In this document: positions 54,901-63,700 of the stretch, piece after piece | Layout: each line of letters opens with the position of its first letter | Position numbering within the stretch: position 1 is the first letter of the stretch | Source of the DNA: Serripes groenlandicus | Lineage: Eukaryota; Mollusca; Bivalvia; Cardiida; Cardiidae | Direction: 5' to 3' | Assembly (NCBI GenBank): GCA_031761405.1 | Contig: JASEVX010000011.1 | Location: 29,986,629-30,050,628, forward strand | Length of the DNA: 64,000 nt | The notes under the pieces: model-generated | What the model saw: the letters and a program-made list of their open reading frames with translations, nothing else | Told to the model about the DNA's origin: nothing | Database searches by the model: none | Program-made: the position numbers and the translations under genes

Positions 54901-55377
54901 ATATTAGCAGTGGTTTGTTCTGCAGTTATTGAAGATAGTGAAGATCGGAAATTAGATAATGCAGACGTAGATTGGGTAGATGAGAAGATACCTTTAGAGT
55001 GTCTTTCTAGAGTAGGTAACGAGTCTAAAAAAGATGTAGACGTTTGTAAAGAATTGTCTCCTGAACAGAGGGAGCAGGTTGACATGGTTTTGGAAGAGTT
55101 CGCCGATGTTTTGACAGACATACCGGGAACTACTTCACTTGTTGAACATGATATTAAATTAAATACATCAGAACCCATCAGGTTCAAGGGTTATCCTATT
55201 CCATACCAGTCGGTGGCGACAGTAAACGAAGAGGTCAGTAAGATGTTAGAGTTAGGAGTTATAGAGCATTCTAATGCACCGTTTTCGAGTCCTATAGTAT
55301 TTGTTAGGAAGAAGGACGGCACAGTTCGGTTTTGTATAGAATTAGCATTCGAGCGATTCCAGGTAGAGAAAAAGTAG
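51907..55377 (+). pseudogene. gag-pol of the Gmr1-like element, TGA-interrupted and RT-truncated
   Basis: One frame from ATG 51907 to the stop at 55377, broken by an in-frame TGA at 52246-52248. Upstream of the TGA: 113 residues, a Glu/Arg/Lys-rich coiled coil. Downstream (numbered from 52261): a capsid-like region with SCAN-type pattern (FERYAEAQGW, residues 20-185); zinc knuckle CSYCGGNHRSDDC at 230; protease DTGA at 345; integrase zinc site (H528, H535, C565, C568); integrase D598-D658-E694 with 35 residues between the last two; a GPF module; then the start of RT (VEHDIKLNTSEPIRFKGY to VRKKDGTVRFCI). RT ends there: no catalytic YxDD, no RNase H. The tail ELAFERFQVEKK may derive from the original pol end across a deletion. 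This copy cannot make its own cDNA. Confidence 0.85.
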
Positions 55378-55564
55378 AGGATCAGAAAAACAGTTAGTGA
55401 AATGAGTACTTTAGGCACACATTGGAGTCATGACAGCTGTGTAATCGGGTATATATATATAAGGAATGCAATACTAAGGGAAATTAAGATACGGGTTGTA
55501 AATAGTACAGGGAACGAACCTGGTGTATTTTGTTAAATAGACAAAGTGTAACCACTTTATCCTT

Positions 55565-55577
55565 GGGGGGAACGTGT
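55565..55577 (+). promoter_or_regulatory. Polypurine tract
   Basis: GGGGGGAACGTGT lies directly before the 3' LTR start, the usual place for plus-strand priming. Confidence 0.75.
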
Positions 55578-55939
55578 TGTAACAAAATAGATTTGGCGTG
55601 GCCTAAATAAAAGACGGTCAGTTAGTGCAGGTTGGTCACGTATGGTTTTAACTTATCGCAGGATTGTCAGGGAGATCATTGTTTATGAAGTTATTATCAT
55701 ATACATATGTGATAAGTGATATTAAGCATATTAAAAGTTCATTTCATGTAAATCCGTTGAGAATTAAGAAATTGACGGGTTTAAAAACGTTAATTACGTT
55801 AAACTATGTTGCTATTTTCATTTGGCCTATAAATGTATTGAAACTGGTTGTTGATTGTGAATTACGATTTTGCACGGGAATTTTGCCTGTCATCAGGAGA
55901 CCCAGAGGTTGATTGGTGCTATATAACTTACTCAAACAT
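55578..55939 (+). repeat. 3' LTR, left part
   Basis: Matches 50084-50444 with one extra T. It is cut after CTCAAACAT by the DIRS element and resumes at 62726. Confidence 0.9.
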
Positions 55940-56127
55940 GAAGTTTTTAAAGTAAAACATATTTTTATTAGAAAATACTTACCAGTCATTTATTACCTGA
56001 TATATACATCTCCTAACCCTTAATTCATCCAGAAAAAGAACTCGCCTAGCGTATCCCTCACGCCTGTGTGATATACACGGTCACCGGTAAATACCGGCGC
56101 ACGAGGTCAACGTGTCACTTTTAGTTT
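55940..56127 (-). repeat. DIRS left inverted terminal repeat (element 3' end)
   Basis: 148 bp (55980-56127) is identical to the inverse of 62557-62704. The outer 40 bp (GAAGTTTTTAAAGTAAAAC...) is unique to this end. Confidence 0.9.
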
Positions 56128-56174
56128 TCAAGTAAGTGTTGGTTGACGACGCGGGGTTGGGAGGCGGGAATATG

Positions 56175-56269
56175 AAATGACTGGTAAGTATTTTCTAATA
56201 AAAATATGTTTTACTTTAAAAACTTCATTTTTATGTCAAAAATACATTACCAGTCATTTATTACCTGAT
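56175..56269 (-). repeat. DIRS internal complementary region
   Basis: 56175-56226 is the complement of the left outer end, and 56227-56269 the complement of the right outer end. They are joined at CTTC/ATTTTT. In DIRS elements this region templates circularisation of the cDNA. Confidence 0.9.
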
Positions 56270-56454
56270 GACTTTTCAGCATCGGTCGGGAGGCATCTGC
56301 CAACACTTCTAGTCCTACAGGTAATGCAGCACATTGTAGTTATTTTTATTTAATTTATTTACTTAGTACTGAGACACAACAGCCTGTGAAAGTAGGAGAA
56401 TGGATTGATAAATTTCAATCGTTAAGTACTTTATTGTTGTGTCTAATATGTAAT

Positions 56455-59340
56455 TTAGCATATAACTCGCTGAGACGCCACCAGTGGCCCCAGAGAGTGA
56501 AGATTTTCAGTTTGCTTAGACATAGATCGCAGGTAGAAATTTGAAAAAGTCGATTGAGATTTCCATACCGCGGCACGAAGAATATCCTCTAAAGGCACAT
56601 TGTTGGAAAAGGCCCAACTAGCGGAGAGTGCTCTAATTTCATGTGGACGAATCCGTAAAAACGAAAGATCGCGAACTGAAAGATTAGTGTAGGCTAATTT
56701 AATTGTACAGGATATCCAGCGGGAAATAGAAGCCGCTGATATATCCTTACATCCTATCAGAGGGAGAAACAACCTCTTCCTACGGCCCCTTGTCCCTTTA
56801 ACTCTCTTAAGGTAAAGCTTAAGAGCTCTAACGGGACATAGAAGTCTGTCGGCATCCAACGGACCACAGCTCGCAGAAAGACTGGGAACCGTGATTGGTT
56901 TAGGAAGGACCGAAGGTAACTGGTTCTTGGCTAAAAAACCTGACTGACAAAGTAGAGTGAACGAGCCATCAGATTCATTGAATCTGATAAAGCCGGTTTC
57001 TACTGAAAGCGCATGCAACTCACTTCTACGACGCGCGGTCGCAAAGGCAAGAAGAAAGACAGTTTTGTAAGTTAAAAATTTTAACGAAGCAGAAGACAGA
57101 GGTTCGTACGGCGCCTTTGTAAGAGACCAAAGAACGCAAGATAAATCCCATTTTGGAGTTAAACTCCTACAAACGGGTTTATCTAGTTCGAATGATCGCA
57201 TAAGTTCCGAGAGAAATGGATTAGCACCAATACTCTCTCCCCCTTTGAACTTAAGCGTATTCGAAAGCATTGAACGATAACCTTTTATTGTGCTAACAGC
57301 TAGATCTTTATCTTCAAAAAGAACAAGAAAGAAATCGGCAATCCTAGCTACAGAGGGACACTCAGGATTGATCGACCTAGCATGACACCAATCTGAGAAG
57401 ACTGTCCACTTGGAATCATAGACGATTCTAGTGGATCGTCTTCTGGATTGAGCGATGCGAGAGGCAACTTTTTGAGAAAAGTTTCTCTCTCGGATCGATC
57501 GCTTGATAATGTCCAAGCGTGAAGATGAAGCATTGCCGGGTTGGTATGAAGATGCCGCCCCGGTTGCTGAAACAGAAGGTCGTCTTGAAGAGGAAGACGT
57601 ACTGGTTGTGCCGACAGGCAGGCCAGGAGGTCGTTGAACCAAGACCTCTGGGGCCAAAATGGCGCTATCAACAGGATTCTGCACTGTTGAGAACGAAGAA
57701 CCTTTTGTAGTACGATCGGGACCAGAATGAACGGGGGAAACGCGTACCCGAATAGACGGTCCCAATCGAGGGTCAGTGCGTCCACTGCCCAGGCTGCAGG
57801 ATCGTACATCGGTGACACATAAAGTGGCAGCCGATGGTTGACTCTGGTGGCGAAAAGATCCACCAGTGGTGTCCCGATCCGCATGAATACAGAGTTTACT
57901 ACACTCTGATTCAGTGTCCATTCCGCCGGAAGAACTTTGTTTTGGCGGGATAGACTGTCCGCTAAGACATTCAAATGGCCGGGGACGTGTTTTACTAAGA
58001 CTACTAACGACGTCGCCTGGCACCAAAGGAGTAACTTCCATGTCTCCAGAAAGAGTAGATGGGAGTGCGTTCCTCCTTGCCTGCGAATGTAGGACACAAC
58101 AGTAGTATTGTCCGTCGACAATAAAACAGTTGTGTTCGCAACGGAGGCAGAGAACTGTTTGAGAGCTAGCAGGACTGCTCTCAATTCTAAGTTGTTTATG
58201 TGCAAACAACGTTCCTCCGCTGTCCACATGCCCTGGGCTGTTAGGCCCTGTGGCTCTAAATGAGCTCCCCAACCCACAGCACTGGCATCTGTAAAAAGGT
58301 ACAGATCCGGAGGTGATGTGATCAAGGGCACCCCTTGTAGATAGATTAACGGATCCAGCCACCACCGAAGGTGTGACTTGAAGAAATCCGTCAGAGCTAT
58401 CTCCTGTTCCAGTGAGTCCACAGACGGACGCCACCGGGACAGAAAAAGATACTGAAGGGGCCGCATGTGGAGCCTGCCTAGACTGACTAGGTCGGCTGCT
58501 GCACTCAGGGACCCCAGAAGTGACAGCATGGACCGGGCTGTTACCATAGCCTGATCCAGAGTGAGTCTGATCTTCCGGAAAAGAGAATCGACTCTGTCCG
58601 AAGGGACCCGAATCACCGCTAGGTCGGTGAGAAAGGTCATCCCTACGAATGTAAACCTCTTTGACGGAACTAAGTCCGACTTCTGCGTATTGGGAATAAG
58701 GCCCAATCGCAGAATGGTCCGCCAGGCTAGAGACAGATCGTGAAGGAGAATTAAACGATCTGCTCTGTGGAGTAGCCAGTCGTCGAAGTATTGAAGAAGC
58801 TGGGGCCCGTTCATTCGTAGAAAGGCTCCCACAGCATTTATAATCTTCGTGAATACTCGAGGTGCGGACTTGAGGCCGAAGGGAAGTGCCCTGAATTGGT
58901 ACACTTCTCCATTTACCACAAACCGAAGGTATTTCCTCGACGAGGAAGCGATCGGAATGTGGTAATAGGCGTCTTGTAGGTCTAACGAGACCGCCCAGTC
59001 GTCCTTCCGAATAGCCATTCTGATGGAGCGGGCCGACTCCATCTTGAATTTCTCGACCGGTATTAATAGATTCAGGGCTGACAAATCTATCACCGGTCTC
59101 CACCGACCGTCTTTTTTCGGAACGAGAAAAAGACGGCTGTAGAAACCCCGAGTATTGGGGTTGAGAACCCTCTCTATGGCTTTCTTTTTCAGAAGTGATG
59201 TAATCACTTCTGACATGGTCGGATGGCGTGACGACAGATCGATGGGCACGCTTGTCATGGGAGGGGGGGAAACGAAGGGAATTAGATACCCTTCTTGTAT
59301 CACGGATAAAATCCAACGATCCTCCGTGATACTCCCCCAT
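56455..59340 (-). CDS. DIRS tyrosine recombinase
   Basis: The open frame has 961 codons, but only the last third is recombinase. The first ~590 codons overlap the RT/RNase H gene in another frame and are probably untranslated or a by-product. Recombinase signs: an N-terminal core-binding region (VYDSKWTVFSDWCHARSI, residues ~640-720), then catalytic residues Arg in ATARRRSEL (770-772), H900 and R903 in RPHEIRAL, W926 and the nucleophile Y936 in FSNFYLR. The complete R-H-R-W-Y set suggests an active enzyme that would integrate circular cDNA by site-specific recombination. How it is translated (re-initiation, frameshift or splicing) is not visible. Confidence 0.85.
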   Translation of the reverse strand: MGEYHGGSLDFIRDTRRVSNSLRFPPSHDKRAHRSVVTPSDHVRSDYITSEKESHREGSQPQYSGFLQPSFSRSEKRRSVETGDRFVSPESINTGREIQDGVGPLHQNGYSEGRLGGLVRPTRRLLPHSDRFLVEEIPSVCGKWRSVPIQGTSLRPQVRTSSIHEDYKCCGSLSTNERAPASSILRRLATPQSRSFNSPSRSVSSLADHSAIGPYSQYAEVGLSSVKEVYIRRDDLSHRPSGDSGPFGQSRFSFPEDQTHSGSGYGNSPVHAVTSGVPECSSRPSQSRQAPHAAPSVSFSVPVASVCGLTGTGDSSDGFLQVTPSVVAGSVNLSTRGALDHITSGSVPFYRCQCCGLGSSFRATGPNSPGHVDSGGTLFAHKQLRIESSPASSQTVLCLRCEHNCFIVDGQYYCCVLHSQARRNALPSTLSGDMEVTPLVPGDVVSSLSKTRPRPFECLSGQSIPPKQSSSGGMDTESECSKLCIHADRDTTGGSFRHQSQPSAATLCVTDVRSCSLGSGRTDPRLGPSIRVRVSPVHSGPDRTTKGSSFSTVQNPVDSAILAPEVLVQRPPGLPVGTTSTSSSSRRPSVSATGAASSYQPGNASSSRLDIIKRSIRERNFSQKVASRIAQSRRRSTRIVYDSKWTVFSDWCHARSINPECPSVARIADFFLVLFEDKDLAVSTIKGYRSMLSNTLKFKGGESIGANPFLSELMRSFELDKPVCRSLTPKWDLSCVLWSLTKAPYEPLSSASLKFLTYKTVFLLAFATARRRSELHALSVETGFIRFNESDGSFTLLCQSGFLAKNQLPSVLPKPITVPSLSASCGPLDADRLLCPVRALKLYLKRVKGTRGRRKRLFLPLIGCKDISAASISRWISCTIKLAYTNLSVRDLSFLRIRPHEIRALSASWAFSNNVPLEDILRAAVWKSQSTFSNFYLRSMSKQTENLHSLGPLVASQRVIC

Positions 59341-59498
59341 TCTTCCCTGAAAAATGACAGGCGGCCCCCTACTGCAATCTCCGGCCTCGGGATAGTCATA
59401 GAGAGGTGCGTACCCCTAGGGCTGCGGCCTAGGAGCCGTACCATACCTGGAAGTATGCTTCGGCTTAGCTCCCGTGAAACGGGGCTTCGGTTTAGCAT
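57348..59498 (-). CDS. DIRS reverse transcriptase / RNase H (with Dam-like tail)
   Basis: 716 codons. RT: LFLVPKKDGRWRPVIDLS (~123-140), catalytic D173 in SLDLQDAYY, LPFGLKSAP (~205), active site YFDD at 237-240. RNase H: D404 in LFTDASAVGWG, E438, D463 in STDNTT, D514 in NVLADSLSR. The C-terminal part (VDLFATRVNHRLPLY to YAFPPF, ~546-590) resembles the methyltransferase-like region found in many DIRS pol proteins. Together these would copy the element RNA into DNA. All catalytic residues are present and the frame is open. It overlaps the gag-like frame by 83 bp at its start and the recombinase at its end. Confidence 0.88.
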   Translation of the reverse strand: MLNRSPVSRELSRSILPGMVRLLGRSPRGTHLSMTIPRPEIAVGGRLSFFREEWGSITEDRWILSVIQEGYLIPFVSPPPMTSVPIDLSSRHPTMSEVITSLLKKKAIERVLNPNTRGFYSRLFLVPKKDGRWRPVIDLSALNLLIPVEKFKMESARSIRMAIRKDDWAVSLDLQDAYYHIPIASSSRKYLRFVVNGEVYQFRALPFGLKSAPRVFTKIINAVGAFLRMNGPQLLQYFDDWLLHRADRLILLHDLSLAWRTILRLGLIPNTQKSDLVPSKRFTFVGMTFLTDLAVIRVPSDRVDSLFRKIRLTLDQAMVTARSMLSLLGSLSAAADLVSLGRLHMRPLQYLFLSRWRPSVDSLEQEIALTDFFKSHLRWWLDPLIYLQGVPLITSPPDLYLFTDASAVGWGAHLEPQGLTAQGMWTAEERCLHINNLELRAVLLALKQFSASVANTTVLLSTDNTTVVSYIRRQGGTHSHLLFLETWKLLLWCQATSLVVLVKHVPGHLNVLADSLSRQNKVLPAEWTLNQSVVNSVFMRIGTPLVDLFATRVNHRLPLYVSPMYDPAAWAVDALTLDWDRLFGYAFPPFILVPIVLQKVLRSQQCRILLIAPFWPQRSWFNDLLACLSAQPVRLPLQDDLLFQQPGRHLHTNPAMLHLHAWTLSSDRSERETFLKKLPLASLNPEDDPLESSMIPSGQSSQIGVMLGRSILSVPL

Positions 59499-61281
59499 AA
59501 TTCCGGCCCGTGGAAGGAGGTTGTTTAGGCGGTACAGCCTTCACTTCCTGTTTCTGCTTTTTCGCCGGGGGCTTCCTAGTATTAGTCCATTTAGCCGCCG
59601 GTGCAGAGTATTTACGACTCTGTGACAAAGCATTTACTGCACTCGCCGAAAGGCGTCTGGATTGTTCTGACGAATCAGTAACAGTCACTGCAGCAATCCT
59701 TCCACCAAAGAGAAGATTGGAGGATAAGGGGGCGGCTCTTAAGCTGTCCTTGCTATTTTGTAGCAGAGAAGAGGATTTGACAAGTGTCGCATCTCTCCTC
59801 GCGGACAGCATTTCCGTGGCGTTCTGCAAATTCAGAGCCATCAGGTGCCGATTCCCCGTATCGAAAGCCTCCAGAATTCTGCTAGCCCCTCTGCTAGAGA
59901 CATTCTCCTCTTTAAGTAGCAGTGCCAGAGCTATGGCGAAATGATCGTCATGTGAAGCCACCATGACTCCCAGACGCGCTCTGGCCTCCCATCTCTCAAC
60001 CAGTTTAGCACTAACTGTGATTGAGGTGGGTGCAGTTAATCCCAAAGTGGACGCATCTCCGTCTAAGGCCGGCACTTTAACGGGAAAGAACTCCTTCGAA
60101 GCTACATAAGCCTTAGGAGACACCCATTCCTTAGAGATGGCCAGTGGGACCGACCAGGCTGACTCAACAGTGTCTAATGACCTGGTGGACTGCAGTTGGT
60201 CCAATAACCTTCCCAAGTTATTCGCCTGCGGAAGTAACTGTAATGGAGTTGTAGACCCTCCTATCTCCGCATTATGTTCTTCCAAACTTGAAAGGTTTTT
60301 ACGACGTGGGGGAGCGTCGATCTTAGGGCAGAGCGTACTAGGCACTACCCTAAAAACTTCTTCAATAGCCTGCTGCAGGGACCAACGATCCGCAGCCGGC
60401 TCGTCTTCTATAGGTAATAGACTTTCCGTTTCTTCGTCAGACGAAGAAGTGGAGGATTGTCTAGGCCTACGACGAGAAGTATTGTGCTTAACCGGACTTC
60501 CCACCGGTTGACCAATTTCCGATCCAGAAATGGATTCATTCTCTGATAAATCCATAAGCTGGTGACGATCATGTGAACTCAACCTTCTATCCGCAGCAGA
60601 GAAAGGTTGCGCAGAGTCAATCATCGGAGCCGAACTCACTGTATGTGATCTTTTCGACTTCCCCTTAACGGAACAAGCAATATTCCGATCGGGGGATTGC
60701 CTTTCAAAGGACTGCCTCTTGGAGAGGTGTCCTTCCGGGAGTCGTAAATTCCTATAATCAGGAATTTGACGATCACGGTAGGCATCACTAACCTGTCTGT
60801 CATAGAACCGATCACTCCTTCGTAACGAAGGTTGGTAACGTGGAGGAGTAATATCTCTTGAATAATACACTGTTCCCCTAGGAGAACGGAATGATTTTCT
60901 CGATATGTACTCTCCGTAATCTATGTCAGCAGGTTGGTTATTAAAACCTGGTAAACCAGTGTTCTGAATATCCAAATAATCAGGCTGTGCTGCGAACGAA
61001 TGATAACGTGTATCTATCCGATCGAGACGCACTGATCCCGGTTGCCTGGTACCGGGTTGCCCGGTACCTGGTTGACCGGTGGCAGGTCGAGTCATGTATG
61101 AATGACTGCCTTGCTGATTCTCCCATTCATCTTGAAATGAATCACCCATGTCCTCATTCCCGGTGTATGGATTAGTCATGCTGAATTGACTGACAGAATG
61201 CCCGGTCGCTTCATGCAGCCCGGTGCCCGGTCTAGTCATTTCAGAATGACTGCCTGGTTGCCCGGTGACTGGTCGTATCAT
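59416..61281 (-). CDS. DIRS gag-like protein, downstream frame
   Basis: 621 codons, low-complexity, rich in Ser, Arg, Pro and Gln, with TGQPG repeats at its start and a basic Pro/Lys-rich C terminus. DIRS ORF1 products are poorly conserved; assigned by position and composition. The frame differs from the upstream gag segment by one, and the switch falls in the CCGGGCAA tandem block near 61290-61315. This probably was one gene, split here by an indel in the repeat. Confidence 0.65.
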   Translation of the reverse strand: MIRPVTGQPGSHSEMTRPGTGLHEATGHSVSQFSMTNPYTGNEDMGDSFQDEWENQQGSHSYMTRPATGQPGTGQPGTRQPGSVRLDRIDTRYHSFAAQPDYLDIQNTGLPGFNNQPADIDYGEYISRKSFRSPRGTVYYSRDITPPRYQPSLRRSDRFYDRQVSDAYRDRQIPDYRNLRLPEGHLSKRQSFERQSPDRNIACSVKGKSKRSHTVSSAPMIDSAQPFSAADRRLSSHDRHQLMDLSENESISGSEIGQPVGSPVKHNTSRRRPRQSSTSSSDEETESLLPIEDEPAADRWSLQQAIEEVFRVVPSTLCPKIDAPPRRKNLSSLEEHNAEIGGSTTPLQLLPQANNLGRLLDQLQSTRSLDTVESAWSVPLAISKEWVSPKAYVASKEFFPVKVPALDGDASTLGLTAPTSITVSAKLVERWEARARLGVMVASHDDHFAIALALLLKEENVSSRGASRILEAFDTGNRHLMALNLQNATEMLSARRDATLVKSSSLLQNSKDSLRAAPLSSNLLFGGRIAAVTVTDSSEQSRRLSASAVNALSQSRKYSAPAAKWTNTRKPPAKKQKQEVKAVPPKQPPSTGRNYAKPKPRFTGAKPKHTSRYGTAPRPQP

Positions 61282-61282
61282 T

Positions 61283-62080
61283 CTAGAATGATTGCCCGGT
61301 TGCCCGGTTGCCCGGTCTCGTCATTTCAAAATGACTGCCTGGTTGCCCGGTGCCCGGTTGCCCGGTGCCCGGTTGCCCGGTGCCCGATTTAACCAAGGTA
61401 ATATGACTGTCCAGTTTCCCGGAACCCGGTTGCCCGGTACCCGGTCGCCCGGAGTCATAAGGGTTTTGCCCGGAAGCATCACCCTGTGGACCAATGATAG
61501 GCAATTGTAATGCTCCATCACCGGTCCCCAAATTCTGCCCGCCGACCGGGTAATTTGGAACTCTGCTGTAGGCTTCCGAAGAATGCCTATCAACTGAGTG
61601 TGGTGAAAGAGGGGGCCATTCTGTTAGGTTTCCCTGAGAATGCCCCATTGCCTCACCCGAAGGTTCAGCACTAACACCAATCGTCTGTTTTTGACCAGAC
61701 GATATCATACGTTCCTCCGAACTTCGAGACGGTCCCGTCGTGGCTGTTACAGAGGCGTATGTCTTGACTGAAGATTGAAAAGCTCTGTCCTTCCGTCTAA
61801 TCAACCCAGTCGTGGAGTCTGTTGGGGAAAAACCCTCGAATTCCCCTTCGCTCGTAGAGCTAATACTTACCTTCTTCTTCAAAGGAACAGTTTTACTCTT
61901 ACGGCTTTTGTGAGTCCTCCTCGATATGGCCTGTTTCCAAACGGAAGCCGACCATAACGAACAGAACTCACATGGTGAATCCTTTGTGCACTTAGTGCAC
62001 GCAATGCAGGAAGAGTGCGTGTCCCACAAGGCCACTAAATGACCGCATGAGCCACGCCTCTGTTCACCATTATGTGACAT
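61283..62080 (-). CDS. DIRS gag-like protein, N-terminal frame
   Basis: 265 codons from the ATG at 62080. It has a Cys/His cluster CGHLVALWDTHSSCIACTKC, followed by CEFCSLW, typical of DIRS ORF1 N termini and presumably zinc-binding. It ends with GTGQPG repeats and a stop at 61283-61285. It is the first gene after the right terminal repeat. Confidence 0.7.
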   Translation of the reverse strand: MSHNGEQRRGSCGHLVALWDTHSSCIACTKCTKDSPCEFCSLWSASVWKQAISRRTHKSRKSKTVPLKKKVSISSTSEGEFEGFSPTDSTTGLIRRKDRAFQSSVKTYASVTATTGPSRSSEERMISSGQKQTIGVSAEPSGEAMGHSQGNLTEWPPLSPHSVDRHSSEAYSRVPNYPVGGQNLGTGDGALQLPIIGPQGDASGQNPYDSGRPGTGQPGSGKLDSHITLVKSGTGQPGTGQPGTGQPGSHFEMTRPGNRATGQSF

Positions 62081-62556
62081 AGTATAATTACGAAATCAAA
62101 TTACGAAGTTCAAAAACAAAAAATAATATTTTCTATTCTTTTATTTCACTACTCGTTTTTACGGACGTAATTCAAAGAAAAAATATTTTTTAAATATTCT
62201 CCAAATGTCTATGTAATTATACAAAACAACAACAAAGGCGATAAACAATATTATCGCTACCGGATCGGGAAATCTCACCGTTGAAAATTAATTGAAAAAT
62301 TAATGCACGGTCATTCAAGACCCGACTCGTAACTGAAATAGTGGGTGGGGTAACCACCCGCGGCTCTCAGCTAGTTGTTACTACAAAAAAACACAACTTA
62401 AACACAAACAATAAATAAACAAAGTTCAAGTTCAAGAAGTAAATGTACAGTTTAACTGAATGAATTGACCCGTTAAAGCGAAAGCTTTAACTAGACAACG
62501 AAAATAAATTTAGAAAAATGAAAATAAATTCAAGCCTGTAGGTCGGTGTGTCCAGG
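62081..62556 (-). other. DIRS 5' leader
   Basis: Untranslated region between the right inverted repeat and gag. Low complexity (AAAATAAATT tracts). No other feature. Confidence 0.6.
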
Positions 62557-62725
62557 AAACTAAAAGTGACACGTTGACCTCGTGCGCCGGTATTTACCGG
62601 TGACCGTGTATATCACACAGGCGTGAGGGATACGCTAGGCGAGTTCTTTTTCTGGATGAATTAAGGGTTAGGAGATGTATATATCAGGTAATAAATGACT
62701 GGTAATGTATTTTTGACATAAAAAT
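62557..62725 (-). repeat. DIRS right inverted terminal repeat (element 5' end)
   Basis: 62557-62704 matches the left repeat exactly; the outer 21 bp is unique. The insertion junction shares only AT with the target, so no duplication can be assigned. Confidence 0.9.
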
Positions 62726-63695
62726 TTGTTTTGACCGTCAGTATCACAGGAGTTGCCAGATGGTTTTCACTCGTTATAGTGAGGTAGTTGATGTGACCAA
62801 TTCACACGGCATATGGGTATGTAAATTCTTAGTTATTGTGCAAAGGGGTTTTCGGCATAATTAAGGAATGGAATCTGTGCAAATTTACAATGTTAGGGAT
62901 TGAGATAATTATTACATGATTGAATTGTTTAGAGAATTTCTGGTTCACGAAGTGAATGTTTTTTACAGAAATTGAGTCCGTTAGGAGCGAGACAATGTGT
63001 TATGTTATTGGGAAAGATATGTTGTATGAAAAGGATAAGAATGGAAGTGGGAAATATAAAAGGATATTAGTATAGAGACGAGCTACCATAGGAGTATAAA
63101 ATGGTAGGCTGTTAGGTTTACGGAACATTATTGATATTATTGTAAGACATGGTTATTTATTACAATTTTAGCTGTTTTATGTCTATGGCTAGTCCATATC
63201 GATAGCCAGACAAACGAAGGTCCAAACGCAGAAGTTTGAAGAACCAGTGTGTGACGCAGTCCACAACTTAATAAGACGTCGTAACGGGGGACATTAGGAG
63301 GAGTGCCGTCATAGGACGTGTAGAACCATATATCCACAGTTGTGTGGCTTGTCGATCCCGGAATCCAAGGATATACGCGACGCAATGAATATAAGTACAA
63401 CGACTCGGTGAAGTCGGGAAACGGATACAGTTGGATGTGAAGTACAACGTGTATGAACATTCCAAATACAGGGTACAGTAACGGAAGTGATGGGACAGTT
63501 AAGTGACTGGGGTGAGAGTGTGTATGAGAGTGCGTGAGTAATTCTTTTGTTTATAGCCTCTCGAATTGTTAGGAAAGAAATTGTTATTCAAAATTGTATA
63601 TATTTCATAACTGTAAATTAAACATATATTTTTATTCAACCATCGGCGTTCAATTCTACTTTAGTGAGTTGTCGACCCTTGACCATCTTGTGACA
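62726..63695 (+). repeat. 3' LTR, right part
   Basis: Continues the LTR from TTGTTTTGACCGTCAG to CATCTTGTGACA. The two parts together make 1332 bp. Confidence 0.9.
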
Positions 63696-63700
63696 GTAAT
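63696..63700. repeat. Target-site duplication, right (GTAAT)
   Basis: Pairs with 50079-50083. Confidence 0.9.

Larger units (their letters stand above)
55940..62725 (-). mobile_element. DIRS-type tyrosine-recombinase retrotransposon
   Basis: 6786 bp on the minus strand: inverted terminal repeats, gag-like frames, RT/RNase H frame, overlapping tyrosine recombinase frame, and an internal complementary region near its 3' end. There is no target duplication, as expected for this group, which integrates a circular DNA with a recombinase instead of an integrase. The two outer ends are joined as complement within the internal region, which fixes the boundaries. Confidence 0.92.
50084..63695 (+). 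mobile_element. Ty3/Gypsy (Gmr1-like) LTR retrotransposon with nested DIRS element
   Basis: Two LTRs of ~1.33 kb, target duplication GTAAT, primer-binding site, polypurine tract, and a gag-protease-integrase-RT reading frame. Integrase comes before RT, the order known from Gmr1-like elements; RT is cut short and RNase H is absent. The 3' LTR is split by a 6786-bp DIRS-type element on the minus strand. Without the nested element the copy would be about 6.8 kb. Confidence 0.9.

Noticed and set aside
55378..55564. Possible envelope gene after pol
   Set aside because: Only ~190 bp with multiple stops; nothing resembling a signal peptide or membrane segment.
57570..59340. N-terminal ~590 codons of the recombinase frame as real protein
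   Set aside because: They are the alternative frame of the RT/RNase H gene and are Ser-rich without a domain. Only the C-terminal part shows recombinase motifs.
59155..60511. Plus-strand open frames of 120-156 codons within the DIRS element
   Set aside because: Antisense by-products of the GC-richer gag and RT genes; no domain recognised.
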